DNA of 57,470 nt from Candidatus Kuenenia stuttgartensis (GCA_945906725.1 CAMDRI010000011.1:1-57470); one strand, 5' to 3'; shown: positions 34,949 to 44,981, counted from the first letter of the stretch. The notes: generated from the sequence alone by a model not told the origin. A program made the numbers and translations.

Positions 34949-37225
34949 CTATTTTTGCTTCAACTTTTCTTCGATCTTTTCGATCAACTTTTGATCAGGA
35001 GTCTTATCTGCCTTCGCGTCCTTAAGCGCCTTCTGCCAGTTCTCGATTGCTTTGTCCTTTTGACCGAGTGCGTGTTGGCAATCGCCCAGATGATCGAAGA
35101 TTGTGGCATCCGTTCCGCGCGGAATTTGGACCGCTTTCTCCAAAAATGGAATTGCCTCGGCCGGCTTGCCGAGCTTAAACAAGACCCAGCCCATACTGTC
35201 TTGGTAGGCGGCGTTGTCAGGTTCGGCTTTCAACGCCTTCTCGATCATGCCGCGAGCTTTTTCGAGATGCTTGCCTTGGTCGGCGTAGAGGTAGCCAAGG
35301 TCGTTGTTGACCGAAGGATCATCCGGGGCTTCGACGAGAACTTTCTCCAGGATTTCTTCGCCCTTGCGGATGTCGCCCTTCTGAACGTGGATGTTGGAAA
35401 GGCTGAACTGGCACTGCCGCGAGAGGCGATGGCCGGGGTTCTTTTCGATGAATTTCTCGAACAACGGCACCGCTTGGTCCCACTGGTGAGCGTGGTAGTG
35501 AATCCACGCCTCTTGGAAGAGGAACAGCGGATTGTCTTCACCGGCAAGCTTGCGGCCCTCGGCGATCGCGGCCAACGCGCCGGCGGTGTCTCCCGCCATC
35601 TCGCGAGCTTGAGTCTGCAAGAACCAAAACGCCGCGCGATTGTTTTTCAGTGTGGGTTCGTTGATCGCGTCGTCGAGCACTTTGACTGCCTCGCCAAACT
35701 TGCGAGCTTCCAGCAACATTCGAGCGAGTTCGTCGTACAAAGTGGCGGCTCGGTCGCGACGAAGCTTGATGCCCAAGCGATAGAACTTCTCGGCCGGATC
35801 GTACAGCTTGTTCTGCGTTGCAATCTTGGCGAGCAGCACGCTGCTGGCGAAATCGAGCTTCGGCGAATCTCCTTCCGATTGTTTCGCACCGACCTCCAAC
35901 AACCCGGCGACAAGCTTTTCGTCCGCGCCGACCGCTTGCAGTTCGCGTTCGAGGTCTTCGGCCGCCTTCTCTAGTTCCGACTCGCTTGAGAATGCCTGTG
36001 AGAGCGCTTGCAACAGCTCAGCCGGTTTGTTCTGGCGGCGGTACAGCGCGGCAAGTCCGATGTAGCCCTCGATTCCCTTTTCGCGTTCGAGCGTCTTTTT
36101 GAATCGTGCTTCCGCATCGTCGAAACGATTCGCCTCGACATATTGCCGGGCGAGGAAGAATTGCAGTGTCTGGTTGTGCTGATCCTTTTCGGCGAGTTGT
36201 TCCAATCGCGAGATCAAGTCGTCCGATTTGCCTTGAACCTTCAAGACATCGGCCAGCAGTTGATACGCCGCTTTCCCTTTCGATTGCAGTTGCGCATCAA
36301 AGTAGGTCTGCAAATGTTCGAGCGACTTGTCGGGCCGCTCGGTCATCAAGTAGGCCTGCGCCAGACTGAAGCTGATGTTTCCTGGCTTCGTCTTCTTCGC
36401 GGAGGCGGCGCGTTCGAGCGCGACGATCGCGCGATCCGGCCGCTTAGCTTCGAGGAAGACCTGACCGATCGCCTCGTAGGTCGTCCGCTGATGTTTTTCG
36501 AGCTCCGACTTCATCTGGAAGTCGAGATGAAACTTCTCCGGGTTGGTCTTGGCGTCAAAGACGACTTCGAAAGCGTCGGCGGATTTCTCGACCTGGCTGG
36601 TAATGAGGTACAAAAATGCGAGGTCGCGCATGATCGCGACGTACTGGCCGGTCAACTTGTCGAGCTTGGGCGACCGCGAAGCTTGTTCGATCAGCCGAAT
36701 CGCTTCGGGAACTTTGTCTTTAGTCGCCAGATTGATCCCGACTCGTTGCAGCAACAGAAAATCGTCGGGTGTGAGTTCGACCGCCTTCAGGGCATACTTC
36801 ATCGCCTTGTCGGCCTCGTTTAGCCCGAACGCCAGCGGGATCAACGCGCGATAGACCTCGACCGCACTGGGGTCGATCTGCACAGCTTTTTCATAGGCTT
36901 CGAGAGCAGCCTTGAATTCCTCACGCTGCTCGAGGAACCGGCCCTTCATGAACCAGCCCATCGCGTCGATGCGTTTTTGTCCGTCGGCGTCCCGTTCGCG
37001 AGCGGGCTTGAATTTTTCAGTCTTCTCAGGCGGTTCGGCAACGTCGAGTCGGAATTCACTGCGAAGGAAAGATCGATGCCTCTCGTCGCTTGGAGCAAAC
37101 TCGTCCTGCGCCAACTGTCGGGCTGCAGCCGACGATGAAGCCCACATCAGCATCCCGCCAAAGGCGATGCTCAACACCAAGCCGATTCGTCTTGAAAATC
37201 TGATCCATCGCGGCGGTTGTGTCAT
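34949..37225 (-). CDS. Exported TPR-repeat protein
   Basis: A 758-residue protein with an N-terminal membrane anchor or signal peptide (IGLVLSIAFGGMLMWASSSAAA) and tetratricopeptide repeats over most of its length. Examples are FKAALEAYEKAVQIDPSAVEVYRALIPLA, EAIRLIEQASRSP, PDRAIVALERAASA and the closing NDLGYLYADQGKHLEKARGMIEKALKAEPDNAAYQDSMGWVLFKLGKPAEAIPFLEKAV. The last repeats are closest to consensus. TPR proteins scaffold complexes, here probably at the cell envelope. No enzymatic domain is visible. The gene stands alone between two gaps. Confidence 0.87.
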   Translation of the reverse strand: MTQPPRWIRFSRRIGLVLSIAFGGMLMWASSSAAARQLAQDEFAPSDERHRSFLRSEFRLDVAEPPEKTEKFKPARERDADGQKRIDAMGWFMKGRFLEQREEFKAALEAYEKAVQIDPSAVEVYRALIPLAFGLNEADKAMKYALKAVELTPDDFLLLQRVGINLATKDKVPEAIRLIEQASRSPKLDKLTGQYVAIMRDLAFLYLITSQVEKSADAFEVVFDAKTNPEKFHLDFQMKSELEKHQRTTYEAIGQVFLEAKRPDRAIVALERAASAKKTKPGNISFSLAQAYLMTERPDKSLEHLQTYFDAQLQSKGKAAYQLLADVLKVQGKSDDLISRLEQLAEKDQHNQTLQFFLARQYVEANRFDDAEARFKKTLEREKGIEGYIGLAALYRRQNKPAELLQALSQAFSSESELEKAAEDLERELQAVGADEKLVAGLLEVGAKQSEGDSPKLDFASSVLLAKIATQNKLYDPAEKFYRLGIKLRRDRAATLYDELARMLLEARKFGEAVKVLDDAINEPTLKNNRAAFWFLQTQAREMAGDTAGALAAIAEGRKLAGEDNPLFLFQEAWIHYHAHQWDQAVPLFEKFIEKNPGHRLSRQCQFSLSNIHVQKGDIRKGEEILEKVLVEAPDDPSVNNDLGYLYADQGKHLEKARGMIEKALKAEPDNAAYQDSMGWVLFKLGKPAEAIPFLEKAVQIPRGTDATIFDHLGDCQHALGQKDKAIENWQKALKDAKADKTPDQKLIEKIEEKLKQK

Positions 37226-37412
37226 GACCTGCTCTTCCCTGGAATGGCGGCGAAATTCCGAGCGTGACCCTCATGCGAACTCGCACGACAAATGATAGCG
37301 AGCGACTGGATTCCGACCAAACCTCGTTTTCAGGCGTCGCGCATGCGACTCACATCCGATGAAAGTCGCTTCGGTCGCAAGACGTGTCCATCGGAATCCG
37401 CACGGATTCCCA

Positions 37413-38255
37413 TCAGCGAGGCTTCTTCTTTTTCGCGGTGCTTGGCTTCGCCTTTTCTGTGGACTTGACCACTGGCTTCGCCCCGGCCTTGGGTTTCGAT
37501 GCCGCTTGCTTTTTCACAGCAGGTTGGGCATTCGCCGGCTTCTTCGCGGTACGCAGCAACGCTTCAGTCCGAGACAGCATGTCGTCGAGATCGAAGCCTT
37601 CTTCTGGAGGTTTCGTCTTGGCGAACGTCTGTGTCAGTCGTTCGTCGAGAGCGAGGCAGCGGCTGTATTCGCAGAACGTGGCCGTATCGGCCTTCATCAC
37701 TGCGGACTTCAAACAGTCGGCGACTTCTGCTGCTGAGGAATGGGGAGGTGCCAGCCCCAACCAAACCGCGACGTCACGCAGTCGATCATCCACCGGCACC
37801 GTGTGCGCGCCAAGCGACTTTTGCAACGTGAAGAGCTGGATGAACGAACTCAGGAAACGAATCTTCTGTAACTGTTTTTCGGCAAGCTCCATCGTCTTGC
37901 GCCGCAGCGGCTCGAAGTCAAAGTCGAAGTTGATTTCAAACACATATTGCAAGATGGCTCGCACGCGCGCCGCGCGCGCTTCCGGTTCGGACATGCCCTC
38001 GAAGCACTCGGCCAGTTCGGCAAACGTGCTGACGCGGATTTCGTTGTAGTCGTGAAACGACTCGTGCAGCCGCTCGAAGGCGGCGTCGCCATGTTCCTGC
38101 GTCGCGTTCTCCAGGCAGACGGCGTACAGCATCGTTTCCAGGACCGCCTTGTCCTTTTTGTGGCTGGCGGGCTTGTACTGCTTTTTCAACAGCGTGACGA
38201 GCTTCTTGCAAAGAGAATGCAGGTCGGACGCTTTGGTCTTCTTGACGACGGCCAT
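37413..38255 (-). CDS. HhH-GPD-like protein with basic C-terminal tail
   Basis: A 280-residue protein. The region 35-170 resembles the endonuclease III/HhH-GPD glycosylase fold: LETMLYAVCLENATQEHGDAAFERLH, FLSSFIQLFTLQKS, then HTVPVDDRLRDVAVWLGL, where D156 sits where the catalytic aspartate of the family would be. The helix-hairpin-helix and the catalytic lysine are not visible, and no iron-sulfur cysteines follow. Residues 235-280 form a Lys/Ala/Pro tail like histone H1. It lies 72 bases downstream of rbfA. ATG at 38255 is preferred to an upstream start. DNA binding is a reasonable but unproven guess. Confidence 0.6.
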   Translation of the reverse strand: MAVVKKTKASDLHSLCKKLVTLLKKQYKPASHKKDKAVLETMLYAVCLENATQEHGDAAFERLHESFHDYNEIRVSTFAELAECFEGMSEPEARAARVRAILQYVFEINFDFDFEPLRRKTMELAEKQLQKIRFLSSFIQLFTLQKSLGAHTVPVDDRLRDVAVWLGLAPPHSSAAEVADCLKSAVMKADTATFCEYSRCLALDERLTQTFAKTKPPEEGFDLDDMLSRTEALLRTAKKPANAQPAVKKQAASKPKAGAKPVVKSTEKAKPSTAKKKKPR

Positions 38256-38327
38256 GAGCAACGTGCCTGTGGGTTCGGAGGGTTCGGGAATGGCTAAATG
38301 ATGTTGACCAGATGAGTTCAACGTGAA

Positions 38328-38777
38328 TCAGCCGGTCGGAGGGTCATCATCGACTTCGAGTTCTTCTTCGTTGTTGTCGGCATCCATTTCGTCATCGGCG
38401 GACTCGGTTCCATCGCCATCGATTTCGATCGCAGTCGCCGCCGCTTCGAGGAAGCCCTGCGACGTGGCGGTCAGGTGATCGAGCCAGTTCGGCTCCAGGA
38501 CAAACTTGAGAATCGGGGTGTATCGTGTTTCCAGACGTTCAGCGATTTTTGATTGCAGGAATCCGCGCGACGATTCGAGGCCATGCAGCGTGAGCGATTG
38601 GATCTTCGCATCGCCGCGCACGCCCACTCGCACTTTACTGGCTTTGAGGTCGTCGGTTGTCTCGACATTCAGGATCGTCACATTCTTCACACGCGGATCG
38701 CGCAGCTCGAACAAGATCGCTGAGCTGAGCGCTTCCAGGATGGCTCGGTTCACTTTGGCAATCCGGCGTGAAGGCAT
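38328..38777 (-). CDS. rbfA: Ribosome-binding factor A
   Basis: A 149-residue RbfA. The family start [21 protein letters not shown] is followed by [28 protein letters not shown] and [16 protein letters not shown]. It binds the 30S subunit and helps mature the 5' end of 16S rRNA. The C-terminus is extended by an acidic tail ([17 protein letters not shown]) beyond the KH-like domain. ATG at 38777 is preferred to a TTG six codons upstream. It sits in the classical nusA-infB-rbfA order. Confidence 0.93.
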   Translation of the reverse strand: MPSRRIAKVNRAILEALSSAILFELRDPRVKNVTILNVETTDDLKASKVRVGVRGDAKIQSLTLHGLESSRGFLQSKIAERLETRYTPILKFVLEPNWLDHLTATSQGFLEAAATAIEIDGDGTESADDEMDADNNEEELEVDDDPPTG

Positions 38778-38789
38778 TTGTGGTGACAA

Positions 38790-38858
38790 TTCCAAATCTC
38801 AATCCCAAATCCCAAATCCCACTGCTATTGGAATTTGATTCTTGGAATTTGGAGTTTC
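38790..38858. repeat. AT-rich imperfect palindrome between infB and rbfA
   Basis: One arm holds three AATCCCAAATC-like units and the other two TTGGAATTTG units. The minus-strand transcript could fold here. It stands in the only sizable gap between infB and rbfA and may affect processing or read-through. It is unlike the GC-rich repeat families elsewhere. Confidence 0.5.
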
Positions 38859-38859
38859 C

Positions 38860-41646
38860 TCAGTCGATCGTTCGTTTCACTTCCTCAATGCGATACGCCT
38901 CCAGTAGGTCTCCTTCTTTGACGTCGTTGAAGTTTTCCAGACGGATACCGCACTCCATGCCTTCGCGGACTTCTTTCGCATCGTCTTTGACGCGCTTCAG
39001 CGATGCGAGGCCGTAATCATTGAGAATTTTTTGATCGCGAATCAGCCGCACGCGGCTGTTACGTTCGATGCTGCCGCTCAAGACGCGACAGCCGGCGACC
39101 GTGCCCACTTTGCTGATCGAAAACGTTTGCAGCACAATCGCACGGCCGGTCGAAACTTGCTTCTTTTCTGGAGTGAGCAGCCCTTCCAGCGACAATTTGA
39201 TCTCATCGGTGACTTGGTAAATGATCTGATACCGCCGGATATCGACCCCTTCTTTCTCGGCGAGTTGCAGGGCTCGATCTTCGGCAATGACGTGGAAGGC
39301 GACGATAATCGCTCCCGACGCGCTGGCCAGATACACGTCGCTTTCGTTGACGCCGCCGACAGCCGAGTGCAGCAGATTGATCTTCACTTCCGGGTGATCG
39401 AATTTTCCGAGTTCGTGCTTCAAAGCCTCAATCGAGCCGGGTGTGTCGGCCTTGATGATGAGCGGCAGTTCTTGAACCTCACCACCCTGCACCGCGATGA
39501 GGATGTCTTCCATCGTGCGTTTGCGTCCGCGAGACGACAGAAACTGCGTTCGTCCGCGTTGCTGGCGGATCTCGGCGATTTCGCGAGCGGCATCGAGATC
39601 ATCCATCACAAAGAACTGGTCACCGGCGTTCGGGACAAGATCTAGTCCGGCGACTCGGATCGGCGTGGATGGCGGGGCTTCCGTGATCTCTTCGTCGTGT
39701 TCGTTGTACATCGCGCGGATATTTCCGTGCGACCCTCCGCACAGCAGGATATCGCCAACTCGCAGTGTGCCATTCTGGACCATCACCAACGCTATCGGAC
39801 CTCGGCCTTCGTCGCGGAACGCTTCGATGCACACGCCGACCGCCGAGCGGTCTGGGTTCGCCTTGAGTTCGTGTACTTCAGCCGTCAGCAGCAACAACTC
39901 CAGCAATTGGTCAATGCCCGTTCCTGAGAGGCCGGACGTGCGAACCATTTCGACTTCGCCGCCCCATTCCTGTACGAGCACGCCGTGCGTCGCGAGATCG
40001 CTGAGAACTCGCTGCTCGTTTCGGTCGGGCAGATCGATTTTGTTGAGCGCGACAACGATCGTGGCGTTGGCGGCTTTCGCATGCGCAATGCACTCGATGG
40101 TCTGCGGCATGACGCCGTCATTAGCCGCGACCACGAGCACGATGATATCGGTGCAGTTGGCTCCGCGAGCGCGCATCTCGCCGAACGCCGCGTGGCCAGG
40201 AGTATCCACAAATGTAATTTTGTGGCCGTTGTGGTCGATCTGGTAGGCGCGAACGTGTTGAGTGATGCCGCCCGCTTCGCCGGCAGCGACGTCGGTCGAA
40301 CGAATCTTGTCGAGCAGCGTTGTCTTGCCGTGGTCGACGTGCCCCAGGATCGTGACGATCGGCGGCCGAGTGACCAGGCTTTCGGTCGGATCGGCTGCCA
40401 GCAATGCATCCTCCAGTTCCTCTTCGAGATCCTTCTCTCGCAGGATGGTCAATTCGACGCCGACTTCCATCGCCAGTTCGAGCGCGGTCTCTTCGTCGAT
40501 CGTGTCGTTGATTTGGACCATCTTGCCCTGCTTGAACAAGATGCTCATGAAGGTTTTGACTGGCCGACCCATCGCTTCAGACAGCGTGCGCAGGGAGATC
40601 GGCGCATCGACCTCGGCCTGCGATTTCAGTTCCGGTTGCCCGGCCATCTTCGAGCGATACGTTTTGATGTTTCGACGACGGCGCGCGCTCTCGTCGTCCT
40701 CACCAGTAGCATCTCCAACTCGCGAATGTCGCTGTTTTCGACGCTCATCGCGCGACTCACTTAAGCCGCCGGGATGCGTCTTGCCTCCCTTGCCGGGAAT
40801 GACTTTCTTGTCGCCATCGTCGTCAATAACCGGGCCGCGCTTTTTGGGACCGCCCGCGACTGGATGTCCTTTGTCTCCTTTCACCACTTGACTGACTCGA
40901 CCCGCCAAGGGGCCGGCCGCGTCAAAGTTTTCCCCCGTAATTTTGATGTCGGGTCGCTGAGCCTTGCCCTCGTCCTTCTTCGACTTGACGACTGGCGCAT
41001 CCGGAATTGCGGCCAACTGCGGGAGGTTCGGTTTGCTTTTGCGAACGGTTCCGGTGGATCGCATGTCCACAGCCGAACCGATCGGCCGCATCTCGCGGGT
41101 CCGTGCCGTCGCACCGTGCGGACCAATGTAGTCTTCGCGACGCATCGCTGAATTTCCGTCGTCCGCAGATTCCGGCGATGCGACGTCTGATTGTTTAGCG
41201 ACAATATCAGTCGGCAAGACAGGGACAGTCGCAGGCACATTTAAGGCATGAACTGCCACCGCTTCAGGACTATTCGGCAATGACGGCTCGATGGCAGGCA
41301 CGGCCTCCGGTGGCGGTGCCTCCGGCTCTCGCACGGGTCGCGGCGGCCGAGTGATGGGAGCCATCGTCCGAACGGGCATCGACTTTCGCGCTTTGACGGC
41401 CACATCGGTCGCCACTTCGTCGCGAGTGATCGCCTTCTTTTCGGCGGCGGGCTTCGCCGTCTTAGTTTTGAGATATTCCAACACGACATCGCGTTCGGCC
41501 GGCGAGACGCTTGCCAGCGACGATTTCACAGGGATGCCAGCATCGTTTGCATGCTGGATCAGGACTTTGGTGTCCATCCCCAATTGTTTCGCCAAGGCAA
41601 AGATTCGTACCTTGAGCGTTTTGTCCTCGGCCAGTTGTTCGGTCAA
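38860..41646 (-). CDS. infB: Translation initiation factor IF-2
   Basis: A 928-residue IF-2. It begins with the IF2-N domain (TLKVRIFALAKQLGMDTKVLIQHANDAGI), then has a long disordered linker and the second IF2-N (PISLRTLSEAMGRPVKTFMSILFKQG). The GTPase shows G1 GHVDHGKT near residue 434, G3 DTPGH near 480 and G4 NKID near 534. IF-2 places initiator tRNA on the ribosome. TTG at 41646 is the likely start: GAGG lies 6 bases upstream and no ATG fits, since an ATG 75 bases upstream leads through non-homologous sequence. It follows nusA by 99 bases. Confidence 0.96.
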   Translation of the reverse strand: MTEQLAEDKTLKVRIFALAKQLGMDTKVLIQHANDAGIPVKSSLASVSPAERDVVLEYLKTKTAKPAAEKKAITRDEVATDVAVKARKSMPVRTMAPITRPPRPVREPEAPPPEAVPAIEPSLPNSPEAVAVHALNVPATVPVLPTDIVAKQSDVASPESADDGNSAMRREDYIGPHGATARTREMRPIGSAVDMRSTGTVRKSKPNLPQLAAIPDAPVVKSKKDEGKAQRPDIKITGENFDAAGPLAGRVSQVVKGDKGHPVAGGPKKRGPVIDDDGDKKVIPGKGGKTHPGGLSESRDERRKQRHSRVGDATGEDDESARRRRNIKTYRSKMAGQPELKSQAEVDAPISLRTLSEAMGRPVKTFMSILFKQGKMVQINDTIDEETALELAMEVGVELTILREKDLEEELEDALLAADPTESLVTRPPIVTILGHVDHGKTTLLDKIRSTDVAAGEAGGITQHVRAYQIDHNGHKITFVDTPGHAAFGEMRARGANCTDIIVLVVAANDGVMPQTIECIAHAKAANATIVVALNKIDLPDRNEQRVLSDLATHGVLVQEWGGEVEMVRTSGLSGTGIDQLLELLLLTAEVHELKANPDRSAVGVCIEAFRDEGRGPIALVMVQNGTLRVGDILLCGGSHGNIRAMYNEHDEEITEAPPSTPIRVAGLDLVPNAGDQFFVMDDLDAAREIAEIRQQRGRTQFLSSRGRKRTMEDILIAVQGGEVQELPLIIKADTPGSIEALKHELGKFDHPEVKINLLHSAVGGVNESDVYLASASGAIIVAFHVIAEDRALQLAEKEGVDIRRYQIIYQVTDEIKLSLEGLLTPEKKQVSTGRAIVLQTFSISKVGTVAGCRVLSGSIERNSRVRLIRDQKILNDYGLASLKRVKDDAKEVREGMECGIRLENFNDVKEGDLLEAYRIEEVKRTID

Positions 41647-41745
41647 AGGATTCCTCGGTGTTGGAAATACGAAGGACACGTGGCCGCGTGCGAGACGTCT
41701 CTCGCGCGAAGCGGCGATCAAACAAGTTGTGCTCAGGTCGCTTCA

Positions 41746-43146
41746 TTATTCAGCGACCTGAGCGGGAGGCTCGGATTCCGGATTTGTGGGTGGCTCAGAT
41801 TCCATAACGGGAGGCGTGGACTCCGCAACAGCCGAGTCTTCCCCATCGGCCACGGCTTCCGCCGCCGGAGCGGTTTCCGTGATTTCATCCGGAGTTGGCG
41901 TGTTCTCTTTCGGAGGAGTTTCCGCCGCAGTTCGCGCGTCAATTTCTCTTTGCAGTTTCAGTTCCGCTTTGCGGCGGTTGTCTTCGACTTCTTGTTTTTC
42001 GCTTTCGACATCGGCATAGGCGACGATCTCTTCGACCTGTTCCGAGTTCAGGCCGCTCATCTCTTCCAACTGGTCCGGCTCAATGACGGACAAGTCGTAA
42101 AAGCTGAAAAAGCCCTGAGACACCAGAATCTCGGCCAATTCTTCGGTGATGTACGGCACCTGCGAGAACGCGGCGACCGACTTTTCGAGCTGCTCATTTA
42201 ACTCGTCACGAGTCATCACCTCGATGTCCCAGCCGACGAGTTTCGAAGCCAGTCGCACGTTTTGCCCGCGCTTTCCAATTGCCAGCGAGAGCTGATCTTC
42301 TCGCACCAGCACGATGACTCGGCCGAGCATCGGACAGAGGATCACATCCTCGACTTCCGCCGGTTGCATCGCGTTTGGCACGAGCACCTGCAACGAATCG
42401 TTCCAGCGCACGATGTCGATCCGCTCGCCCGCCAACTCATCGACGATGTTCTTGATGCGTGCTCCGCGCACGCCGACGCAGGCACCGACGCAGTCAATCT
42501 TCGTGTCGGAACAAGAGACCGCGACCTTCGAGCGATAGCCCGCCTCGCGCGCCAGAGACCGAACTTCGATGATCCCCTCAGAGACTTCCGGGATCTCCGT
42601 CTTGAAGAGTTCCAGCACGAGATCCGGGTGCGTGCGCGACAGGATGATCTTCACACGACTGCCAGCTTTGCGAACCTCGATCACAACAGCTCGAATTCGT
42701 TCACTCATGCGATGTGACTCGCCGGGAATCTGTTCGCTCTTCGGCAGAAAGCCATCGATCTTGCCGAGTGCGACGAGCGCAGATCCACCCTCAAACCGAG
42801 TGATCGTGCCCGTGACGAGTTGACCTTTGAGATCTTCATACTCGTCGAAGATCGAATCTCGCTCCGCTTCGCGGATGCGCTGCATCAACACTTGCTTGGC
42901 GGTCTGCGATGAAATACGTCCTAAAATCTCACCCAGCATGTCCGGTTCGATTTCCTTGCTGTTGCACAGCACGGTGGGCTTGCCGCTGGCCGGATCGATG
43001 GCGACCGTGACTTCAAAGTCTTCGCCGTAATGCTTCTTCGCCGCCGACAACACCGCCTGTTCCAGAGCCTCGAAGACAATGGACTTGTCGATATTCCGGT
43101 CGCGATGCAACGCATCGACGAATCGTAGGACGTCCGCCCCGTTCAT
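41746..43146 (-). CDS. nusA: Transcription termination/antitermination protein NusA
   Basis: A NusA of about 466 residues. The N-terminal domain ([33 protein letters not shown]) is followed by an S1 domain ([21 protein letters not shown]), two KH domains ([23 protein letters not shown] and [23 protein letters not shown]), a helical segment ([22 protein letters not shown]) and an acidic tail. ATG at 43146 has AAAGGA upstream. An alternative ATG at 43317 with GGAG would add 57 highly charged residues. NusA binds RNA polymerase and modulates pausing and termination. It leads the nusA-infB-rbfA operon behind a long leader. Confidence 0.94.
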   Translation of the reverse strand: MNGADVLRFVDALHRDRNIDKSIVFEALEQAVLSAAKKHYGEDFEVTVAIDPASGKPTVLCNSKEIEPDMLGEILGRISSQTAKQVLMQRIREAERDSIFDEYEDLKGQLVTGTITRFEGGSALVALGKIDGFLPKSEQIPGESHRMSERIRAVVIEVRKAGSRVKIILSRTHPDLVLELFKTEIPEVSEGIIEVRSLAREAGYRSKVAVSCSDTKIDCVGACVGVRGARIKNIVDELAGERIDIVRWNDSLQVLVPNAMQPAEVEDVILCPMLGRVIVLVREDQLSLAIGKRGQNVRLASKLVGWDIEVMTRDELNEQLEKSVAAFSQVPYITEELAEILVSQGFFSFYDLSVIEPDQLEEMSGLNSEQVEEIVAYADVESEKQEVEDNRRKAELKLQREIDARTAAETPPKENTPTPDEITETAPAAEAVADGEDSAVAESTPPVMESEPPTNPESEPPAQVAE

Positions 43147-43367
43147 GCTGTTCCTTTCGCCGCGACCGTCGTCTTGCTTGTCGGCACGACGTTCTTTCCC
43201 GACGCGGCGTTTCGCATCGCCGTCCGATCCATGTTGTTTTGGTGGCTTCGCACGAAGTTTCTTCTCGGGACGGTCGCCACCGTCATTTTTGTCATCCGAT
43301 CCACTTTGGTCACTCATGTCTTGCTCCGCCGAGACCGGTTGAAATGGCTCCTTTCGGAGTCTGACTT

Positions 43368-43428
43368 CGCACGGCCTCGAAACAAAAGCACTGCCCTGAA
43401 AAACGCACGGTCCCGAAACAAAAAAAGC
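43368..43428. repeat. Direct repeat in the nusA leader
   Basis: Two copies of a CGCACGG-Y-C-Y-CGAAACAAAA word, at 43368-43389 and 43404-43428, lie 36 bases apart. The A-run of the second copy forms the T-tract of the terminator at 43420-43445. Confidence 0.6.
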
Positions 43429-43445
43429 GGGCACGAGACCCACTT
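43420..43445 (-). terminator. Intrinsic terminator in the nusA leader (possible attenuator)
   Basis: On the minus strand AAGTGGG pairs with CCCGCTT over a 7-base loop and runs into a T-tract. No gene ends just upstream: the transaldolase gene stops 480 bases away. It therefore lies in the leader of nusA, about 270 bases before the ATG at 43146, where it could limit read-through. Confidence 0.6.
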
Positions 43446-43564
43446 CTCTCGCCGCTGCCGCGAGCGACAACGGACTCAGCCACGAAGGCCAGCCATCGAA
43501 AGACGAAGCCAAGAAATCCCGGCGAACGTCCTTGAACCGACACGTCTACATCATCGACGACCTC

Positions 43565-43620
43565 ACGCGGTGCTGCCAAATTTCAAAACAGTACGCGGTG
43601 CTGCCAAAAACCAGAACAGT
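43565..43620. repeat. Tandem 28-base repeat in the nusA leader
   Basis: Two adjacent 28-base units (43565-43592 and 43593-43620) both start with ACGCGGTGCTGCCAAA and end with AACAGT. They match at 24 of 28 positions. They lie between the candidate promoter and the terminator and could serve as binding sites. Confidence 0.75.
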
Positions 43621-43695
43621 GTCGAGGTGCCCAAAGTCGCTTGCGAGACGACCTTCGACGGCCTGAACGCCCCCATCCTGCTGAGCGGGATGAGG

Positions 43696-43724
43696 ACATT
43701 ACTTTTGGCCACTCACACTGTCAA
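43696..43724 (-). promoter_or_regulatory. Candidate promoter of the nusA-infB-rbfA operon
   Basis: The minus strand reads a perfect TTGACA, a 17-base spacer and TAATGT. The -35 is ideal and the -10 weak. Start of transcription near 43688 would give a leader of about 540 bases before nusA. The gap 43147-43925 holds this promoter, the tandem and direct repeats, the terminator and a family G repeat, but no recognised gene. Confidence 0.5.
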
Positions 43725-43770
43725 GGAGCACACTGCAGCCTCGCTGACTTGATCAGGCTATGATGCGTGT

Positions 43771-43814
43771 CCTTCTCCCCTCTGAGAGAAGGTGGCCGAA
43801 GGCCGGATGAGGGA
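43771..43814. repeat. Dispersed repeat, family G, noncoding copy
   Basis: Carries TCTCCCC/GAGAGAAGG and the core GGTGGCCGAAGGCCGG followed by ATGAGGG. It matches the element inside the cytochrome-b-like gene at 16521-16576. It lies between the transaldolase end and the nusA promoter. Confidence 0.75.
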
Positions 43815-43925
43815 TCCATCGACGATCGGCACACCCACTTCACGCTTCTCAACACTGAGAAAGGACAACGGGCGAGTTCAGGACCATTCGTTCAAACGAC
43901 CTTGGCAATTTCAACGAGTTGGTCT

Positions 43926-44981
43926 TCAAGACTTCAGACTCTGACGCTTCTCGCCGATCAGCTTCAGCAACGCCTTGTGCGGGTCAGCAAACTTTTGCAA
44001 GCCCTCGGACATCAGCGTCTCTTCGAGCTTCACGAAATCAACCAACCGGTCGATCTCGGCGATCACTTCGGTCGGCGGCAATTGATCCACACGGCGCGAA
44101 AAGACTTTGCCGGCCATCGCCTGCACAGCGGCGTTCGTCGTGGGCGGATTTGTCTGAATGTCGGAACCAGCCAGCGCTGCGACGTACTTGTCGGGCGAAT
44201 CGACGGGATCTTTCGTCCCCGTACTGGCGAAGATGATTTCCTGCTTCAGTGGCAACCGCTTTTCACTCCACCAGCGTTCGTTGTCCTGCCAGATGCGTTG
44301 CACGTTCAACAGCCCAACTTGGCCTTGAGCCGCTGGCGAAAGTTGCGCGACCTTCTGCTTCGTGTACACGTCGATGCGGCTGACGAAGATGCTGTAAACC
44401 GATTTGAAACTGTCGAGTGACTTTCGTCGCTGCGCCCCGCGCCACACCGCCTCGCGTGCTAAATAATACTGCCGCTGTGAGAAGATCAGCGTAACGTTCA
44501 GCGTGATTCCCGCTGCCGTCAGTTCTTCCAACGCCCCCAACCCGCCGGGCGTCGCCGGGACTTTGATCATCCGGTTCGTGTGCCCCGCCGCCCATTTCCT
44601 GCCGAGCTCAATGTACCGAGCGATCTTGTCCGGCAGGCTTAGCGGACAGGCGGCATCTTCCAGGAGCGGGTCCAATTCAAACGAGACATACCCGTCGTTT
44701 CCGCGAGTCTCAGCCCACACCGGCGAGAAGACCTCTTGAGCGCCGCGCACCAACTGATCGGTCACTTGCCACGCGACCGCCTCATCATCGAGACCTTGCT
44801 TCATCAACGCCGTCAACCGATCGTCAAACCGTCCCGTCTTGATGAGGTCCGACACAATGATCGGATTCGAGGTCGCTCCCGTCGCACCCTGCTCGCGGTT
44901 GAGCCTCACCAAATCCGGGTCGATGCTGTCGAGCCACAATTTTGTGCCAGAAGCGATGAGCGATTGCAGCGGTGTGGTCAC
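43926..44981 (-). CDS. Transaldolase family protein
   Basis: A TIM-barrel transaldolase of 351 residues. The N-terminal motif [12 protein letters not shown] and [16 protein letters not shown] precede the Schiff-base lysine in [21 protein letters not shown], and [20 protein letters not shown] closes the active site. It moves dihydroxyacetone units in the pentose phosphate pathway. A GTG at 44981 with GGAG eight bases upstream gives the normal family start, while a longer in-frame ATG at 45041 lacks support. The first gene downstream of the DUF1501 cassette end, it seems independent. Confidence 0.92.
   Translation of the reverse strand: MTTPLQSLIASGTKLWLDSIDPDLVRLNREQGATGATSNPIIVSDLIKTGRFDDRLTALMKQGLDDEAVAWQVTDQLVRGAQEVFSPVWAETRGNDGYVSFELDPLLEDAACPLSLPDKIARYIELGRKWAAGHTNRMIKVPATPGGLGALEELTAAGITLNVTLIFSQRQYYLAREAVWRGAQRRKSLDSFKSVYSIFVSRIDVYTKQKVAQLSPAAQGQVGLLNVQRIWQDNERWWSEKRLPLKQEIIFASTGTKDPVDSPDKYVAALAGSDIQTNPPTTNAAVQAMAGKVFSRRVDQLPPTEVIAEIDRLVDFVKLEETLMSEGLQKFADPHKALLKLIGEKRQSLKS

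Noticed and set aside
43310..43579. Minus-strand 89-codon frame in the nusA leader
   Set aside because: It runs through the intrinsic terminator and direct repeats and gives a low-information peptide. The leader interpretation fits better.
43565..43620. Possible CRISPR-like repeats before nusA
   Set aside because: Only two directly adjacent units without spacers, and no cas genes in the window.
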